This document shows, piece after piece, positions 48,053-56,671 of a DNA stretch of 64,000 nt; position 1 is the stretch's first letter, and the number at the start of each line of letters is the position of its first letter. The notes under the pieces are model-generated. The model saw only the letters and a program-made list of their open reading frames with translations. It had not been told where the DNA came from and ran no database searches. This stretch comes from Halieaceae bacterium (GTDB taxonomy: Bacteria > Pseudomonadota > Gammaproteobacteria > Pseudomonadales > Halieaceae). Where the stretch lies: NCBI GenBank assembly GCA_028280635.1, contig JANQLM010000006.1, positions 21,214 through 85,213 of the forward strand. The letters run 5' to 3'. A program made the translations under genes and the position numbers.

Positions 48053-48838
48053 TCATTCTTCATAGCCCAGCAGGTCCAGGCTAGCCCGAAAGTCAGGGCT
48101 GCGGCGAAACTGCTCCAGAACCTCCGGGGCCGGTACACGCCTGCTCAGCGGCTTGATCTCGGATGACGTCGTTGCCCTGCCGCCACCTGCGGAGGAGACA
48201 TCCCCGGTAATCTTGGTGAAGTGGCTCCACTTCGTAATGAACTCCGGGTCAAACTCGATCTTCAATGCGCTGCATATCTGCCTGGTGCTGTCTTCTGGAG
48301 TGTGGGTAAAGTCCTCGTAGCGTATATAGCCGGTCTCTATGGCCGCTTCCGCAAAGGACCGGTAGCCCTTCAGGAAATCCTCTACACTCAGCTTGCCCTG
48401 GACAACGCCCAGCTTGCTCACGCTATTCCACTGGTCAATGGGATGTCGCACAGTCGCTATGCTGTTGACCTCGAAGCTCTTGGACAACACATTTGCCGTG
48501 GTGAGCTCATAGCCTGGATTCACCCAGGGCACGCCGGTGTAATCCAGGTGCGTCCAGTCGCGAACCACCAGTTGCTCGTCCCGCTCGGAGAGACAGCTAT
48601 GGATCAGATCAATGGCCTGTAGCCAGTTGATTTGTGTAAGGCCCCTGTTTTGGGCTTCCGCCTGGACATCAATACCGAACCACGCTTTCGCCTGTGCCAG
48701 CGGATTGAACTGGCCGCCATTGGCAAAAGGATGCACTTCACTCAGCAAGGCAACGCCCTGCATACAGCCGATACATTTGGAGATCAGGGTCCCCCCCGAT
48801 CGCGCCATATGATGAATCACAGCGATCGAACGGGGCAT
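48053..48838 (-). CDS. Sulfotransferase family protein
   Basis: 261 aa from the ATG 22 nt after the stop of the TPR glycosyltransferase gene; longer frames run into that gene. AVIHHMARSGGTLISKCI is the 5'-phosphosulfate loop, ATVRHPIDQWNSV the 3'-phosphate region, and YIRYEDFTHTPE a late conserved motif. Little similarity to the sulfotransferase at 33762-34589 except in the PAPS loops. No Shine-Dalgarno is visible, so translation may be coupled to the preceding gene. Confidence 0.78.
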   Translation of the reverse strand: MPRSIAVIHHMARSGGTLISKCIGCMQGVALLSEVHPFANGGQFNPLAQAKAWFGIDVQAEAQNRGLTQINWLQAIDLIHSCLSERDEQLVVRDWTHLDYTGVPWVNPGYELTTANVLSKSFEVNSIATVRHPIDQWNSVSKLGVVQGKLSVEDFLKGYRSFAEAAIETGYIRYEDFTHTPEDSTRQICSALKIEFDPEFITKWSHFTKITGDVSSAGGGRATTSSEIKPLSRRVPAPEVLEQFRRSPDFRASLDLLGYEE

Positions 48839-48860
48839 CAGGGCAGGCCGATAGACTTGT

Positions 48861-51431
48861 TCATGAAGCCTGCTCAGGCACCGGTGTATATTCGTCCAGC
48901 CAACGTGTCCACACCTGCTGTAAGGCAGTGTGTAACTGGTCGGCAAAGGCGTCAGAATCCATCAGCGGGGAGTGGATAATCCTGTCCCTGAGGTTCGACC
49001 GCACCTGGGCGAGGGCTTCCACATCAGAGGCCTTCTCCAGGGCGATGCGAATATAGTCATCTTCATCCGTCGCGATCCAGTCCGGCATCTCCAGGTTGCT
49101 CATGATGCTCTCGCCGGCGTGGGAAAGAAAACGATTCCCCTCTTTGGTGACCACCGGCACCCCCATCCACAGTGCCTCGAAGCTGGTGGTACAGCCCGTG
49201 TAAGGGAACGGATCAAGGGCAATATCGACGCGCCCGTAAGATTCAAGGATGTGTTCTCGAGAGTGCGAGGGCTCCAGCATCAGGCGATCGCGCTCGATGC
49301 CATGATCGCGGAACTGCCTGAACACTCTGTCACAGAAGAGCTCATCAGTCAGGACCTGGTTTTTCAGTAACAGCTTTGACTGATCAACAGCCTTCAGGAC
49401 CCTGGCCCACAGGGCAATGACATTCTCATTGAGTTTGGAAAAGTTGTTGAAGCTGCCGAGGGTGATGAAACCATTTTCCAGCGCCGGCAGCGGTCCCACG
49501 TCCGGCGAGCCGGTGGGTTGCGAAAGGCACTGATAGGAGTTGGGCAGCACCAGGGGTTCTTCAACAAAATGATCGCTCTCACCGGGCGGTGTTACCCAGG
49601 GGTCGCCAATGATGTAGTCCATGGTGTCCAGGCCCGTTGTGGCCAGGTAGCCAAGCCATGTCACCTGGACCGGTGCAGGCTTGAACGCAAAGGCGGATAG
49701 CCTGTTGTGTGAAGTATGGCCGGCCACGTCGAGCAGTACATTCACGCCATCCTCATGGATCGCCCGCGCGATCGCATCCGGGCTGTCCTTGTGGCACAGC
49801 CGCCATTTGTCAGCCAGCTTTTCAAACCGTTTGCTCGTATCATCCGGAGCGACCACCGTGGGATAGAGGTAAATCTCAACACCCATTGCCGACATGCGAT
49901 TTAGCACCGACTCAAGAAAGTACCCAACCGGGTGGTCTCGCAGGTCACCAGACACGATACCCAGACGGAGCGGCGCGCCAGCTTCTGTTTGCACGTTCCA
50001 GGCATCGTAGCGTGGTTTGTCACCGTGGTATTTCTCGGCCCAGCGAATGGAGAGCTCGAGCTGCTCTGCCGCCGTGACATCAGGGTCATACAAGCGCGAA
50101 AAAACCAGGTTGCTGTAGTGCTCAGAGTGGGCCTGGGGCGACTCCAGCGCCTTCTCATAGAAGTGCAGGGACTCGTCTCTCGAGCCAGTCAGGGAATACG
50201 CACCCGCCAGATTGACCTGGGAGGGGAAGAAATCCGGTTTCACCTCCAGAATTGAGCGGTAGGTGTCGATGGCGTCGGAGAAGTACTTGTTGTTGAGGTA
50301 ACAGATGCCGAGCCGGTTCTTGATGGAGGTATCAGCAGGTTTGCGCTCGACCCCCTGCAGTGCAAACTCAAGCGCCTGCTCACTCTTCTGCTGGCCCATC
50401 AGGCAATCGACCAGCGAGTTATAGGCACCGATCATATCGGGGTCCATCAGTATCAACCGACGGCTCTCCCATTCCGTTTCCTGCAGTTTTCCCTCGGCCA
50501 GCAGGACTTCCGTGAGCGCAATCATGGCGGGCTTGTGATCAGGCTTAATCGTCAAGGCCTTGCGAAAGAGCTGCCGCGCCTTTTCATGTTGGTAGGTCTT
50601 GGCGGCCACCCGCCCCAACAGAACAATTGCCCCCACGGAATTCCCGGCCAGCGCTATAGCCTCCCGTGCATGGCGATCAGCTTCCGCGATGCGGCCAAAC
50701 TCAAGGTAAGCAACACCGGCGTTGATATGGTGCACCGACTCGGCTGGGTTGATGGCCAGCGCCTTGGCGTGGGCGGCGAAGCTGGCGGACGGCATCGACT
50801 TGTCCATGTAGGCAATGCCCAGTTGCCCCCATGTCCTGTCGTCGCGTGGGTCCTGGTGTACGACCAGGTTGTACTGCTGGATGGCTTCTTCGAGATAACC
50901 GGTGTGAAACAGTGATAATCCGTAGTAGTGCCGCGCGCGCAGGTTGGTTTCGTCATTGTCCAGAACACGCTTGCTCAGGACCTGCAGTTCCGGATAAGCC
51001 TCACGGGCTGCCAGCTCATGCATCTGCTCAACGGTGACGCTCTGCGCGCTGGCTTCACCCTTTTCCATGCTGGCCAGGAGCTTTTCCAGCTCGCTCGAAG
51101 CGGGATTTCGGGCAAGCCCTTCACGAAGCACCGCCAGTGCGTTGTCCTCCTGATCGATCGAGGCCAGGTGCCTTGCGAAGTACCGGACATATTCCACATT
51201 GTCGGGTTCAAGCCTTACCGCTTCCTGCAACAGCGGCACCGCATGCGCCTGGTAGCCCGCACTCTGTGCAATACGCCCGAGGTAGTAATAGGCGCCGGCA
51301 TAGGCGGCGTCCTCGGCGATAACTTGTTTCAGAAGCCGCTCGGCGGTGGATCGATCACCAGCGTCCATATGCTGGCGGGCCTTTGCAAAAGTCTTGTCGA
51401 CGGCGCGGGCCTGACTACTGTTTTTTGACAT
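48861..51431 (-). CDS. TPR-containing O-GlcNAc transferase-like glycosyltransferase (GT41)
   Basis: 856 aa. About residues 15-450 are tetratricopeptide repeats (for example AYYYLGRIAQSAGYQAHAVP, RARHYYGLSLFHTGYLEEAI). Residues about 475-850 are the GT41/SPINDLY catalytic domain: GIVSGDLRDHPVGYFLESVL, LLDVAGHTSHNRLSAFAFKP (catalytic-site His), VQVTWLGYLATTGLDTMDY, LGSFNNFSKLNENVIALWA, LLLKNQ and DPFPYTGCTTSFEALWMGVP. Such enzymes attach GlcNAc or another sugar to Ser/Thr of proteins chosen by the TPR part. It sits 137 nt downstream of the Ser/Thr-rich secreted protein. No purine-rich Shine-Dalgarno before the ATG. Confidence 0.9.
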   Translation of the reverse strand: MSKNSSQARAVDKTFAKARQHMDAGDRSTAERLLKQVIAEDAAYAGAYYYLGRIAQSAGYQAHAVPLLQEAVRLEPDNVEYVRYFARHLASIDQEDNALAVLREGLARNPASSELEKLLASMEKGEASAQSVTVEQMHELAAREAYPELQVLSKRVLDNDETNLRARHYYGLSLFHTGYLEEAIQQYNLVVHQDPRDDRTWGQLGIAYMDKSMPSASFAAHAKALAINPAESVHHINAGVAYLEFGRIAEADRHAREAIALAGNSVGAIVLLGRVAAKTYQHEKARQLFRKALTIKPDHKPAMIALTEVLLAEGKLQETEWESRRLILMDPDMIGAYNSLVDCLMGQQKSEQALEFALQGVERKPADTSIKNRLGICYLNNKYFSDAIDTYRSILEVKPDFFPSQVNLAGAYSLTGSRDESLHFYEKALESPQAHSEHYSNLVFSRLYDPDVTAAEQLELSIRWAEKYHGDKPRYDAWNVQTEAGAPLRLGIVSGDLRDHPVGYFLESVLNRMSAMGVEIYLYPTVVAPDDTSKRFEKLADKWRLCHKDSPDAIARAIHEDGVNVLLDVAGHTSHNRLSAFAFKPAPVQVTWLGYLATTGLDTMDYIIGDPWVTPPGESDHFVEEPLVLPNSYQCLSQPTGSPDVGPLPALENGFITLGSFNNFSKLNENVIALWARVLKAVDQSKLLLKNQVLTDELFCDRVFRQFRDHGIERDRLMLEPSHSREHILESYGRVDIALDPFPYTGCTTSFEALWMGVPVVTKEGNRFLSHAGESIMSNLEMPDWIATDEDDYIRIALEKASDVEALAQVRSNLRDRIIHSPLMDSDAFADQLHTALQQVWTRWLDEYTPVPEQAS

Positions 51432-51468
51432 GGAGAGGGGGGACTAAATAGACGTCTTACAGAAGAAG

Positions 51469-51477
51469 ATGATACCA
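51469..51477 (-). promoter_or_regulatory. Extended -10 promoter candidate for the TPR glycosyltransferase
   Basis: TGGTATCAT on the - strand fits the extended -10 pattern TGn-TATAAT. It lies just after the terminator of the secreted protein gene, where a separate promoter would be needed. No good -35. Confidence 0.4.
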
Positions 51478-51524
51478 GATGTTGACATCTTCCAGACATC
51501 GGAAGGTAGGGAAAGTGAAATAAA

Positions 51525-51544
51525 AAGGGGGCCGAAGCCCCCTT
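51525..51544 (-). terminator. Intrinsic terminator of the secreted 465-aa protein gene
   Basis: On the - strand AAGGGGGC-TTCG-GCCCCCTT followed by TTTATTT: an 8-bp stem with a UUCG tetraloop and U-tract, 24 nt after the stop codon. Strong, and expected for a highly transcribed single gene. Confidence 0.9.
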
Positions 51545-51568
51545 AATGAACAGTTAAGTTCTAAGTGC

Positions 51569-52966
51569 TTACTTGACGGACCAGTAAACCGTATCGGTCG
51601 CGCCGTCGCCTCGCAGCACCTGGGTAGTAGCAACGTCAATGTCGGTATCCGGAGCTACCACAGTGACGGTTGCCGTACCACGGCTACCACCAGTGAACTC
51701 AACCAGGTCTTCCATGCGGAGGACAAGCACTTCGTTCGGCTGAAGCGTACCCTCGGCTGCAGGCAGAGCCATATGAGTCACACCGTCTTCCGTCTGGAAG
51801 GTGATGAAGTACTCAGCGACAGTAGCGCTGCGGCTGTTCAGGATAAGACGCTGGTTGTAGTCTTCGAACGTGGTCACGTATGCGACCTCAACGGTCGTAC
51901 CGTTACGATCGATTTCACCCACACTGTCCGTGTCCGAAGTACTGCTCGGGTTGGAGCTGGTGTTGGCGTGCAGCAGCGTTACGGCCGCGTCAAAGGTAGT
52001 CACTTCCGGAATCGTCTGCTCGCCGTTTACAGAGACACACAGTGCCCGGCCTTGCGCAGAAGCAACGTCAATGGAAGTTTCCGTGAAGTTGGACGCAGAG
52101 GTCGGAGACAGAGGCGTACCAGCACCTACCGTGCCACAGGAACCGGTGGTCAGGCCGCTGATGAAGAACCCACCAGTCGCAAAGCCGAAGTTACCGGAGT
52201 AAACCACCTGTGAACCCGCCGTAGTCGCAGCCAGGTTAACCAGCTGAGCCAGCCCGGTCACGGAAGTCAGGTCAGAGGCCAGTGACAGACCGGTAGCGAA
52301 CTGCGGCGTAAACACGCCCAGAGTACCGACTGAGGTATTACCGCCGGTGAAGGCAGTGAAGTTGGTCTCTACGTCAGCCGTAGCCGTTTCAGCGTCAAAA
52401 TCAACGCTCAGTGCGGCGGACAGAGTTACCACGTTGTCGGCCGTCTGGTCAGACAGGCCAGCAGCGCCGGCAATGGCGTCGCCCTGGTCAGTGTAAACGC
52501 GCTGACGCACGCTCAGGTTCTGACCCTGCAGCAGGCCAATACCGTCGGTACCGAAGGCCAGAGCTACTGAAGCGGTCTGGCTGAAGCCAGCAGCGCCCGC
52601 CAGAACACCAAATACTGCACTGTTGTCACCGTCAAGACCACCGGTCAGAGACGTGCTGCCAACAGTACCTACGGTAACGATGGTGCCGGAGAGGTCAGCC
52701 AGCAGCTCACCGCCGGTCCAATCGTAGCGGATGTAGATCTGATCGTTAGCGGGAACACCCACCTGGATCTGACCGTTAACATTGAGAGCACCTGTAGTAT
52801 TGCCCACACCAACCTGCAATACGCCCGTCGTCGTCGGCGTGACCGATTCGCTGGCGATAGCGATTTCACCGCCGCCGGTGGTAACGTTAAACGCCGCAAG
52901 AGCGCTTACGGAGATGCCAGTCGCCGCACAGGCAACCGCCATACTCAGTACCTTTTTATTGAACAT
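51569..52966 (-). CDS. Secreted, lysine-depleted 465-aa surface protein, paralogue 1
   Basis: 465 aa with a Sec signal peptide (KKVLSMAVACAATGISVSALA). The mature chain is rich in Thr, Ser, Gly, Ala and Val, acidic, and I find a single Lys, the last residue (YWSVK). Two Cys (GSCGTV and ALCVSV). Related to the protein at 35533-36930 over most of its length, best at the C-terminus (TTFEDYNQR, GTLQPNEVLVL, GDGATDTVYW). AGGAG precedes the ATG; its own promoters, CRP-type site and terminator suggest high, regulated expression. Directly downstream of a T2SS operon. S-layer-like or adhesin-like role is inferred. Confidence 0.85.
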   Translation of the reverse strand: MFNKKVLSMAVACAATGISVSALAAFNVTTGGGEIAIASESVTPTTTGVLQVGVGNTTGALNVNGQIQVGVPANDQIYIRYDWTGGELLADLSGTIVTVGTVGSTSLTGGLDGDNSAVFGVLAGAAGFSQTASVALAFGTDGIGLLQGQNLSVRQRVYTDQGDAIAGAAGLSDQTADNVVTLSAALSVDFDAETATADVETNFTAFTGGNTSVGTLGVFTPQFATGLSLASDLTSVTGLAQLVNLAATTAGSQVVYSGNFGFATGGFFISGLTTGSCGTVGAGTPLSPTSASNFTETSIDVASAQGRALCVSVNGEQTIPEVTTFDAAVTLLHANTSSNPSSTSDTDSVGEIDRNGTTVEVAYVTTFEDYNQRLILNSRSATVAEYFITFQTEDGVTHMALPAAEGTLQPNEVLVLRMEDLVEFTGGSRGTATVTVVAPDTDIDVATTQVLRGDGATDTVYWSVK

Positions 52967-53053
52967 ATTGTTACTCCTAACTTTCAGTCCAAATCAACGT
53001 TGATAAGCCTATGCAACGGTGTGGATTCCCCGCCCCTGGATAAGCCTTTTTGA

Positions 53054-53081
53054 ATTATGCACGCAACCACTCATTTTTCAA
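53054..53081 (-). promoter_or_regulatory. Proximal sigma70 promoter candidate for the secreted protein
   Basis: TTGAAA, 16 nt, CATAAT on the - strand; leader about 80 nt. Confidence 0.5.
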
Positions 53082-53119
53082 GCGAGGCGCGCCGACCAAG
53101 CTAAACTCAGCACATCCCA

Positions 53120-53147
53120 AAAATAGCATGGCCGCCGAGAGATTCAA
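53120..53147 (-). promoter_or_regulatory. Distal sigma70 promoter candidate for the secreted protein
   Basis: TTGAAT, 16 nt, TATTTT on the - strand. Its start near 53113 would place the CRP-type palindrome centre about 67 nt upstream, in the range used by CRP-type activators. Competes with the proximal candidate. Confidence 0.4.
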
Positions 53148-53172
53148 CTAAATATTCTCTCATTTCCAGTAA

Positions 53173-53188
53173 TGTGATGAATTTCACA
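53173..53188. promoter_or_regulatory. CRP/Vfr-type palindrome
   Basis: TGTGA-TGAATT-TCACA, both half-sites perfect. It lies between the gspD stop and the secreted protein gene, upstream of both promoter candidates. In gammaproteobacteria this sequence is the CRP (Vfr) cAMP-receptor site. Confidence 0.75.
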
Positions 53189-53230
53189 CAAATTCAGCGT
53201 TCATGCCGCCTAAAGGCAGGATTTACGGCC

Positions 53231-55456
53231 TCAGGGCTCCGCAAATCCCGCGCTGGCATTCACCTGAAAAGCGTCCGTCAGCTGCTCGGTCAGCTCTTCT
53301 GAATCCAGCGGTGTTTCCATGATGTAGGGAATGATCATCACCAGCAGTTCCCGGCGATCCTCAGTCTCGCCGTCGGACCTGAACAGGGCACCCAGGCCGG
53401 GTAAATTTCCCAGAAAAGGAACGCCGGATTCATTATCGCTGGTGACACTGGAAATCAGCCCGCCCAGCAGAATGGAGCCGCCGTCCCGCAGGGTCACCAT
53501 GGTGGTCAGGGTCCGGTTGCGGATGGTCGGGGAGTCGATGCCACTGGTTTCGTTGACTTCTGCTTCACTCAATTCCTGGGTGACTTCAATGTCCACGAAG
53601 CCGGAATTGTGCACCACCGGCCTGATCTGCAGCTTCACGCCAGTGCTGCGATAGACCACCTCGGTAACAATCGGTGCGTCCGGGTTATTGGTTGATTGCG
53701 AAGCCGTAGTCAGTACCGGAATTTCGTCGCCCACATCAATAGACGCCGTCTGGCCACTTTTCACCATCAACCGGGGTCGTGAGCGAATCTCGGCGCGCCG
53801 GTTCTCGTACAGCACCCTGAGCACCGCCCGGACGTCTCCCGCCTTGTCCAGGGTCGCAGAAAACGCTGAACGGCCTGAATCCAGGAAATCCAGGGTCTGG
53901 GTGGTGAGATCGTAACTGTTGTTCAGAGATGACCGCGTCAGAAACTGAAAACTCGACGAATCCGTGTCCGTCAGGGAAATCTCCGCCAGCAGCACCTCCA
54001 CCAGTACCGAGGGCGCCACCTTGTCCATCTGCTGGATGACCGGCAGCAGTTGTGACCACTGCTTACCCGACCCTCTATAGATGATGGCATTGCGATTGGT
54101 GTCGACAACAAACTGGCTGCGGCCGCGGTTCTGGCTGATCGTACCCCGCCTGGACACCGCCTGTCCCGCGTCGGCTACGGCACTGCTCTGTACGTCGAGC
54201 ACCTCGGCCTCGGGGTCTGCAAGCTGATTCAGCATGTCGACGATGTAGTCAGCCTGGGTGTTATTGACCTCATAGCTGAAGATGCCGTCCTCGACGGCAA
54301 GCTGTTGCCGCCGGTCGATAATGCGCGCCCAGTTTGCCACGTGATCCAGGGTTTGCTGGGAGGCGGCGAACGCTACCAGCTGGTTGGTGCTTTTTAGGGG
54401 GATAATCATGATGGCGCCGTTCGGCGGACGGGTGCTGACTTCGTAGCCCTCGGACTGCAACACCGCCACCAGGTCGGCCGCCAGGTCAGCCGCCTGCGCG
54501 TGGGCAGGCTCGATATTGATGGAAAATTTGCCGCGCATATGCGGCTGGTCAAGTACCTCTATCATCGCCAGTGCCTGCTCAACGACGCTGGTTTTGCCGG
54601 TCAGGACCATCGCGTTGCGGTCCAGGTCCATCTGTATCCTGAGCTCCTGGCCACTCAGGCCTGTGCGCAGCCAGTTGTTGACCTTGGGCGGCGTGACAGC
54701 CTTAAGGGGCACGAAGACAAACACCGGACGATGGGATTCGGGCACCTCCGGCAGTGCCAGCCCCGTTACCAGAATGGGCACATCGCTGGCGCCTATGTTC
54801 TTGTCGACATTGAACACAAACACGCCCTGCTCAAAGCGCGTGCGAACGCCGTAGTCGACGAGCGTCCTGCGGGCAACACGAAACAGTTGCTCCGGCTCTA
54901 TGGCCGAGGTCAGCCGGAGAGTCACCAGGTCTTCCAGGGACTGGACAGACGTATCCAGCGAATAGGGCAGGCCAAGCTGTTCACCGAACACCGTATCGAT
55001 GAACGCCGGCACCGGAATATTGTTGTAACTGGCCTCGATATCCCCACCATCGAGCGTCGGCACATAGTCCTGATCGACGGTCACGGCCACGGTCTTCATC
55101 GGAGGCAGCTTCGCCCCGGGTTCAAACTGCGTCTGCTCCTGCTCCCGCTCCTGGACCAGAGTGTCATCGCCCAGGTCGGCGGCAGCCGCGGCCCGAGCAT
55201 CGTCCTTACTGCGACGCTCCATCGCCGAGGCTTTTGCGGCATCGAGGCCATCGGACTTATAGAGGTCAGGGTCTTCCTGACGATGCATTCCCCGGAACTG
55301 GTCCGTGGTACAGGCAGCCGTGAGCAGGAGAAGCGCCACGACAAAGATGCCAGGCCACAGCCTGCCGTCCACCACGCGACTGTCTCGCGAAACACGGGCG
55401 CGACGAGCGTTAGCCCGCGAACGAATACCGGTCAAGACGCGACCTGCTGACGCCAT
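53231..55456 (-). CDS. gspD: Type II secretion outer-membrane secretin GspD
   Basis: 741 aa. N-terminal hydrophobic segment ending LLLLTAACTTD, a plausible lipobox with Cys. N0-N3 ring domains: SYNNIPVPAFIDTVFGEQLG (N0), GLALPEVPESHRPVFVFVPL, IQMDLDRNAMVLTGK and VDTNRNAIIYRGSG (KH-like N domains). The secretin core has VPFLGNLPGLGALFRSD near the end, then RRELLVMIIPYIME. Start uncertain: no Shine-Dalgarno at the ATG, and GTG codons nearer the hydrophobic stretch are possible. Last gene of the T2SS operon; the C-terminal S-domain is short, so a pilotin may not be needed if it is lipidated. Confidence 0.9.
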   Translation of the reverse strand: MASAGRVLTGIRSRANARRARVSRDSRVVDGRLWPGIFVVALLLLTAACTTDQFRGMHRQEDPDLYKSDGLDAAKASAMERRSKDDARAAAAADLGDDTLVQEREQEQTQFEPGAKLPPMKTVAVTVDQDYVPTLDGGDIEASYNNIPVPAFIDTVFGEQLGLPYSLDTSVQSLEDLVTLRLTSAIEPEQLFRVARRTLVDYGVRTRFEQGVFVFNVDKNIGASDVPILVTGLALPEVPESHRPVFVFVPLKAVTPPKVNNWLRTGLSGQELRIQMDLDRNAMVLTGKTSVVEQALAMIEVLDQPHMRGKFSINIEPAHAQAADLAADLVAVLQSEGYEVSTRPPNGAIMIIPLKSTNQLVAFAASQQTLDHVANWARIIDRRQQLAVEDGIFSYEVNNTQADYIVDMLNQLADPEAEVLDVQSSAVADAGQAVSRRGTISQNRGRSQFVVDTNRNAIIYRGSGKQWSQLLPVIQQMDKVAPSVLVEVLLAEISLTDTDSSSFQFLTRSSLNNSYDLTTQTLDFLDSGRSAFSATLDKAGDVRAVLRVLYENRRAEIRSRPRLMVKSGQTASIDVGDEIPVLTTASQSTNNPDAPIVTEVVYRSTGVKLQIRPVVHNSGFVDIEVTQELSEAEVNETSGIDSPTIRNRTLTTMVTLRDGGSILLGGLISSVTSDNESGVPFLGNLPGLGALFRSDGETEDRRELLVMIIPYIMETPLDSEELTEQLTDAFQVNASAGFAEP

Positions 55457-55511
55457 CGCCCCGGCGCCCCGAACTCGCGTTTAACACTCACCTTCCCCAC
55501 CGCCTTCAACA

Positions 55512-56051
55512 TCACCATTGGAATAACCGATACTCGACGATCTCGCCGCTATCTGCTCCCGTTATCTGCAGGTACGTATCAGATATTCCCGATACGACCC
55601 AGCCGTCTGCCACCACGCTGTCCGGCTCTACAACAATCAAACCCGACTCATTGGCCAAGGATACCATGAGCGCACGTTGCTCTTCCGGCATTTTTACGGG
55701 CTTCAAAAGAGCCACCAGGCTCGGCTCACGCTGAATCGCGACCAATACCAGGTGTTTGAAAACACCGGGACGACCTGGTGTTTCAGGCTCCGGCTCCGGT
55801 TCAGGTTCCACGATCTCCGGCTCAGGCGGCACCTCGCCGCGTTGCCACTGCGCACTGGCCTGCAAGGTGGCCATAAGCGACTCGATAGGGGGCTCTGCCA
55901 GGGTCCAGGGCTCTCCCAGACTCACCGCGCCCTGGGTCGCGCTGCTGCTGCCCGCAAACAAACCGACCAGCACGCCGAGACTGAGGCCTCCGGCAGCCAC
56001 CGCAGCCAGTAATTGGGCGGGAAGTGGCAGGTCTTCCAGATACTTCATCAT
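55512..56051 (-). CDS. GspC/XpsN-like T2SS inner-membrane protein
   Basis: 179 aa. Short cytoplasmic end, one transmembrane helix (LLAAVAAGGLSLGVLVGLFAG), a Pro/Glu linker (PPEPEIVEPEPEPEPE), then a small beta domain with HLVLVAIQREPSLVALL ... VVADGWVVSGISDTYLQITG, which resembles the HR domain of GspC that docks on the secretin. It occupies the place of xpsN between M and D in Xanthomonas. No PDZ domain. Overlaps gspM by 4 nt. Confidence 0.7.
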   Translation of the reverse strand: MMKYLEDLPLPAQLLAAVAAGGLSLGVLVGLFAGSSSATQGAVSLGEPWTLAEPPIESLMATLQASAQWQRGEVPPEPEIVEPEPEPEPETPGRPGVFKHLVLVAIQREPSLVALLKPVKMPEEQRALMVSLANESGLIVVEPDSVVADGWVVSGISDTYLQITGADSGEIVEYRLFQW

Positions 56052-56671
56052 CGATTCTGGCTCCCGCTACTACTGCGCTCGATCAGAAAATCCGCCGCGA
56101 GCTGCAGACTCAGCCGGTCACCCCTCGCGGGTGAAAACGACAGGTTTTCGACCGACACGGCGCGCTCGGATTCAGCCAGCATTCCCAGCAAGGTGCGCAC
56201 GTCACTGGGTGTGATCTCACCGGTCAGCTCCGCCTCGACCCTCCACAGGGGAGCATCCACACTCTCAACGGGGCGGACCTCGCCGAGATTGATACGCAGC
56301 TTGCCCAGTTTGCTTTCGCTGGCCAGGAAACGCAGCCAGGACTGAAACTCTGCGCCTGCCAGACCACGACTGCTCGCCATCCAGAATCGCTTGCGCACTG
56401 CGGCATTCATTGCCTGCTCGCTCTCCAGGAAGGCGGCAAATTCCGCCGGGTCAATCTCCCGCAGGGATTCCAGTTTCGCGGCGCGCGCGGCAACCTGGCG
56501 ATAGTCTTCCCAGAGGGCGACTCGCGAGTCGTCCAGCAGCAGGATCAGGTAACTACCGAAAATGAAGAAGACCGCGTAAACCATCCAACGCAGCCGCGGA
56601 GTCGCCTCAAGCTGGCGCCTGAGCTCGCGCACCTGGCTATGTCCTGCCAGCTTCTCCATCACGGGGATCAT
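56048..56671 (-). CDS. gspM: GspM-like T2SS assembly protein
   Basis: 207 aa. One transmembrane helix at about 29-48 (WMVYAVFFIFGSYLILLL), a short coiled-coil, then a ferredoxin-like periplasmic domain (LWRVEAELTGEITPSDVRTLL). Divergent from standard GspM, but position between L and C/D and the fold layout fit GspM/PilO proteins. Overlaps gspL by 4 nt. Confidence 0.72.
   Translation of the reverse strand: MIPVMEKLAGHSQVRELRRQLEATPRLRWMVYAVFFIFGSYLILLLDDSRVALWEDYRQVAARAAKLESLREIDPAEFAAFLESEQAMNAAVRKRFWMASSRGLAGAEFQSWLRFLASESKLGKLRINLGEVRPVESVDAPLWRVEAELTGEITPSDVRTLLGMLAESERAVSVENLSFSPARGDRLSLQLAADFLIERSSSGSQNR

Noticed and set aside
48839..48946. N-terminal extension of the sulfotransferase by 36 codons
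   Set aside because: It would lie inside the GT41 gene end and lacks the conserved family start, although the chosen ATG also lacks a Shine-Dalgarno.
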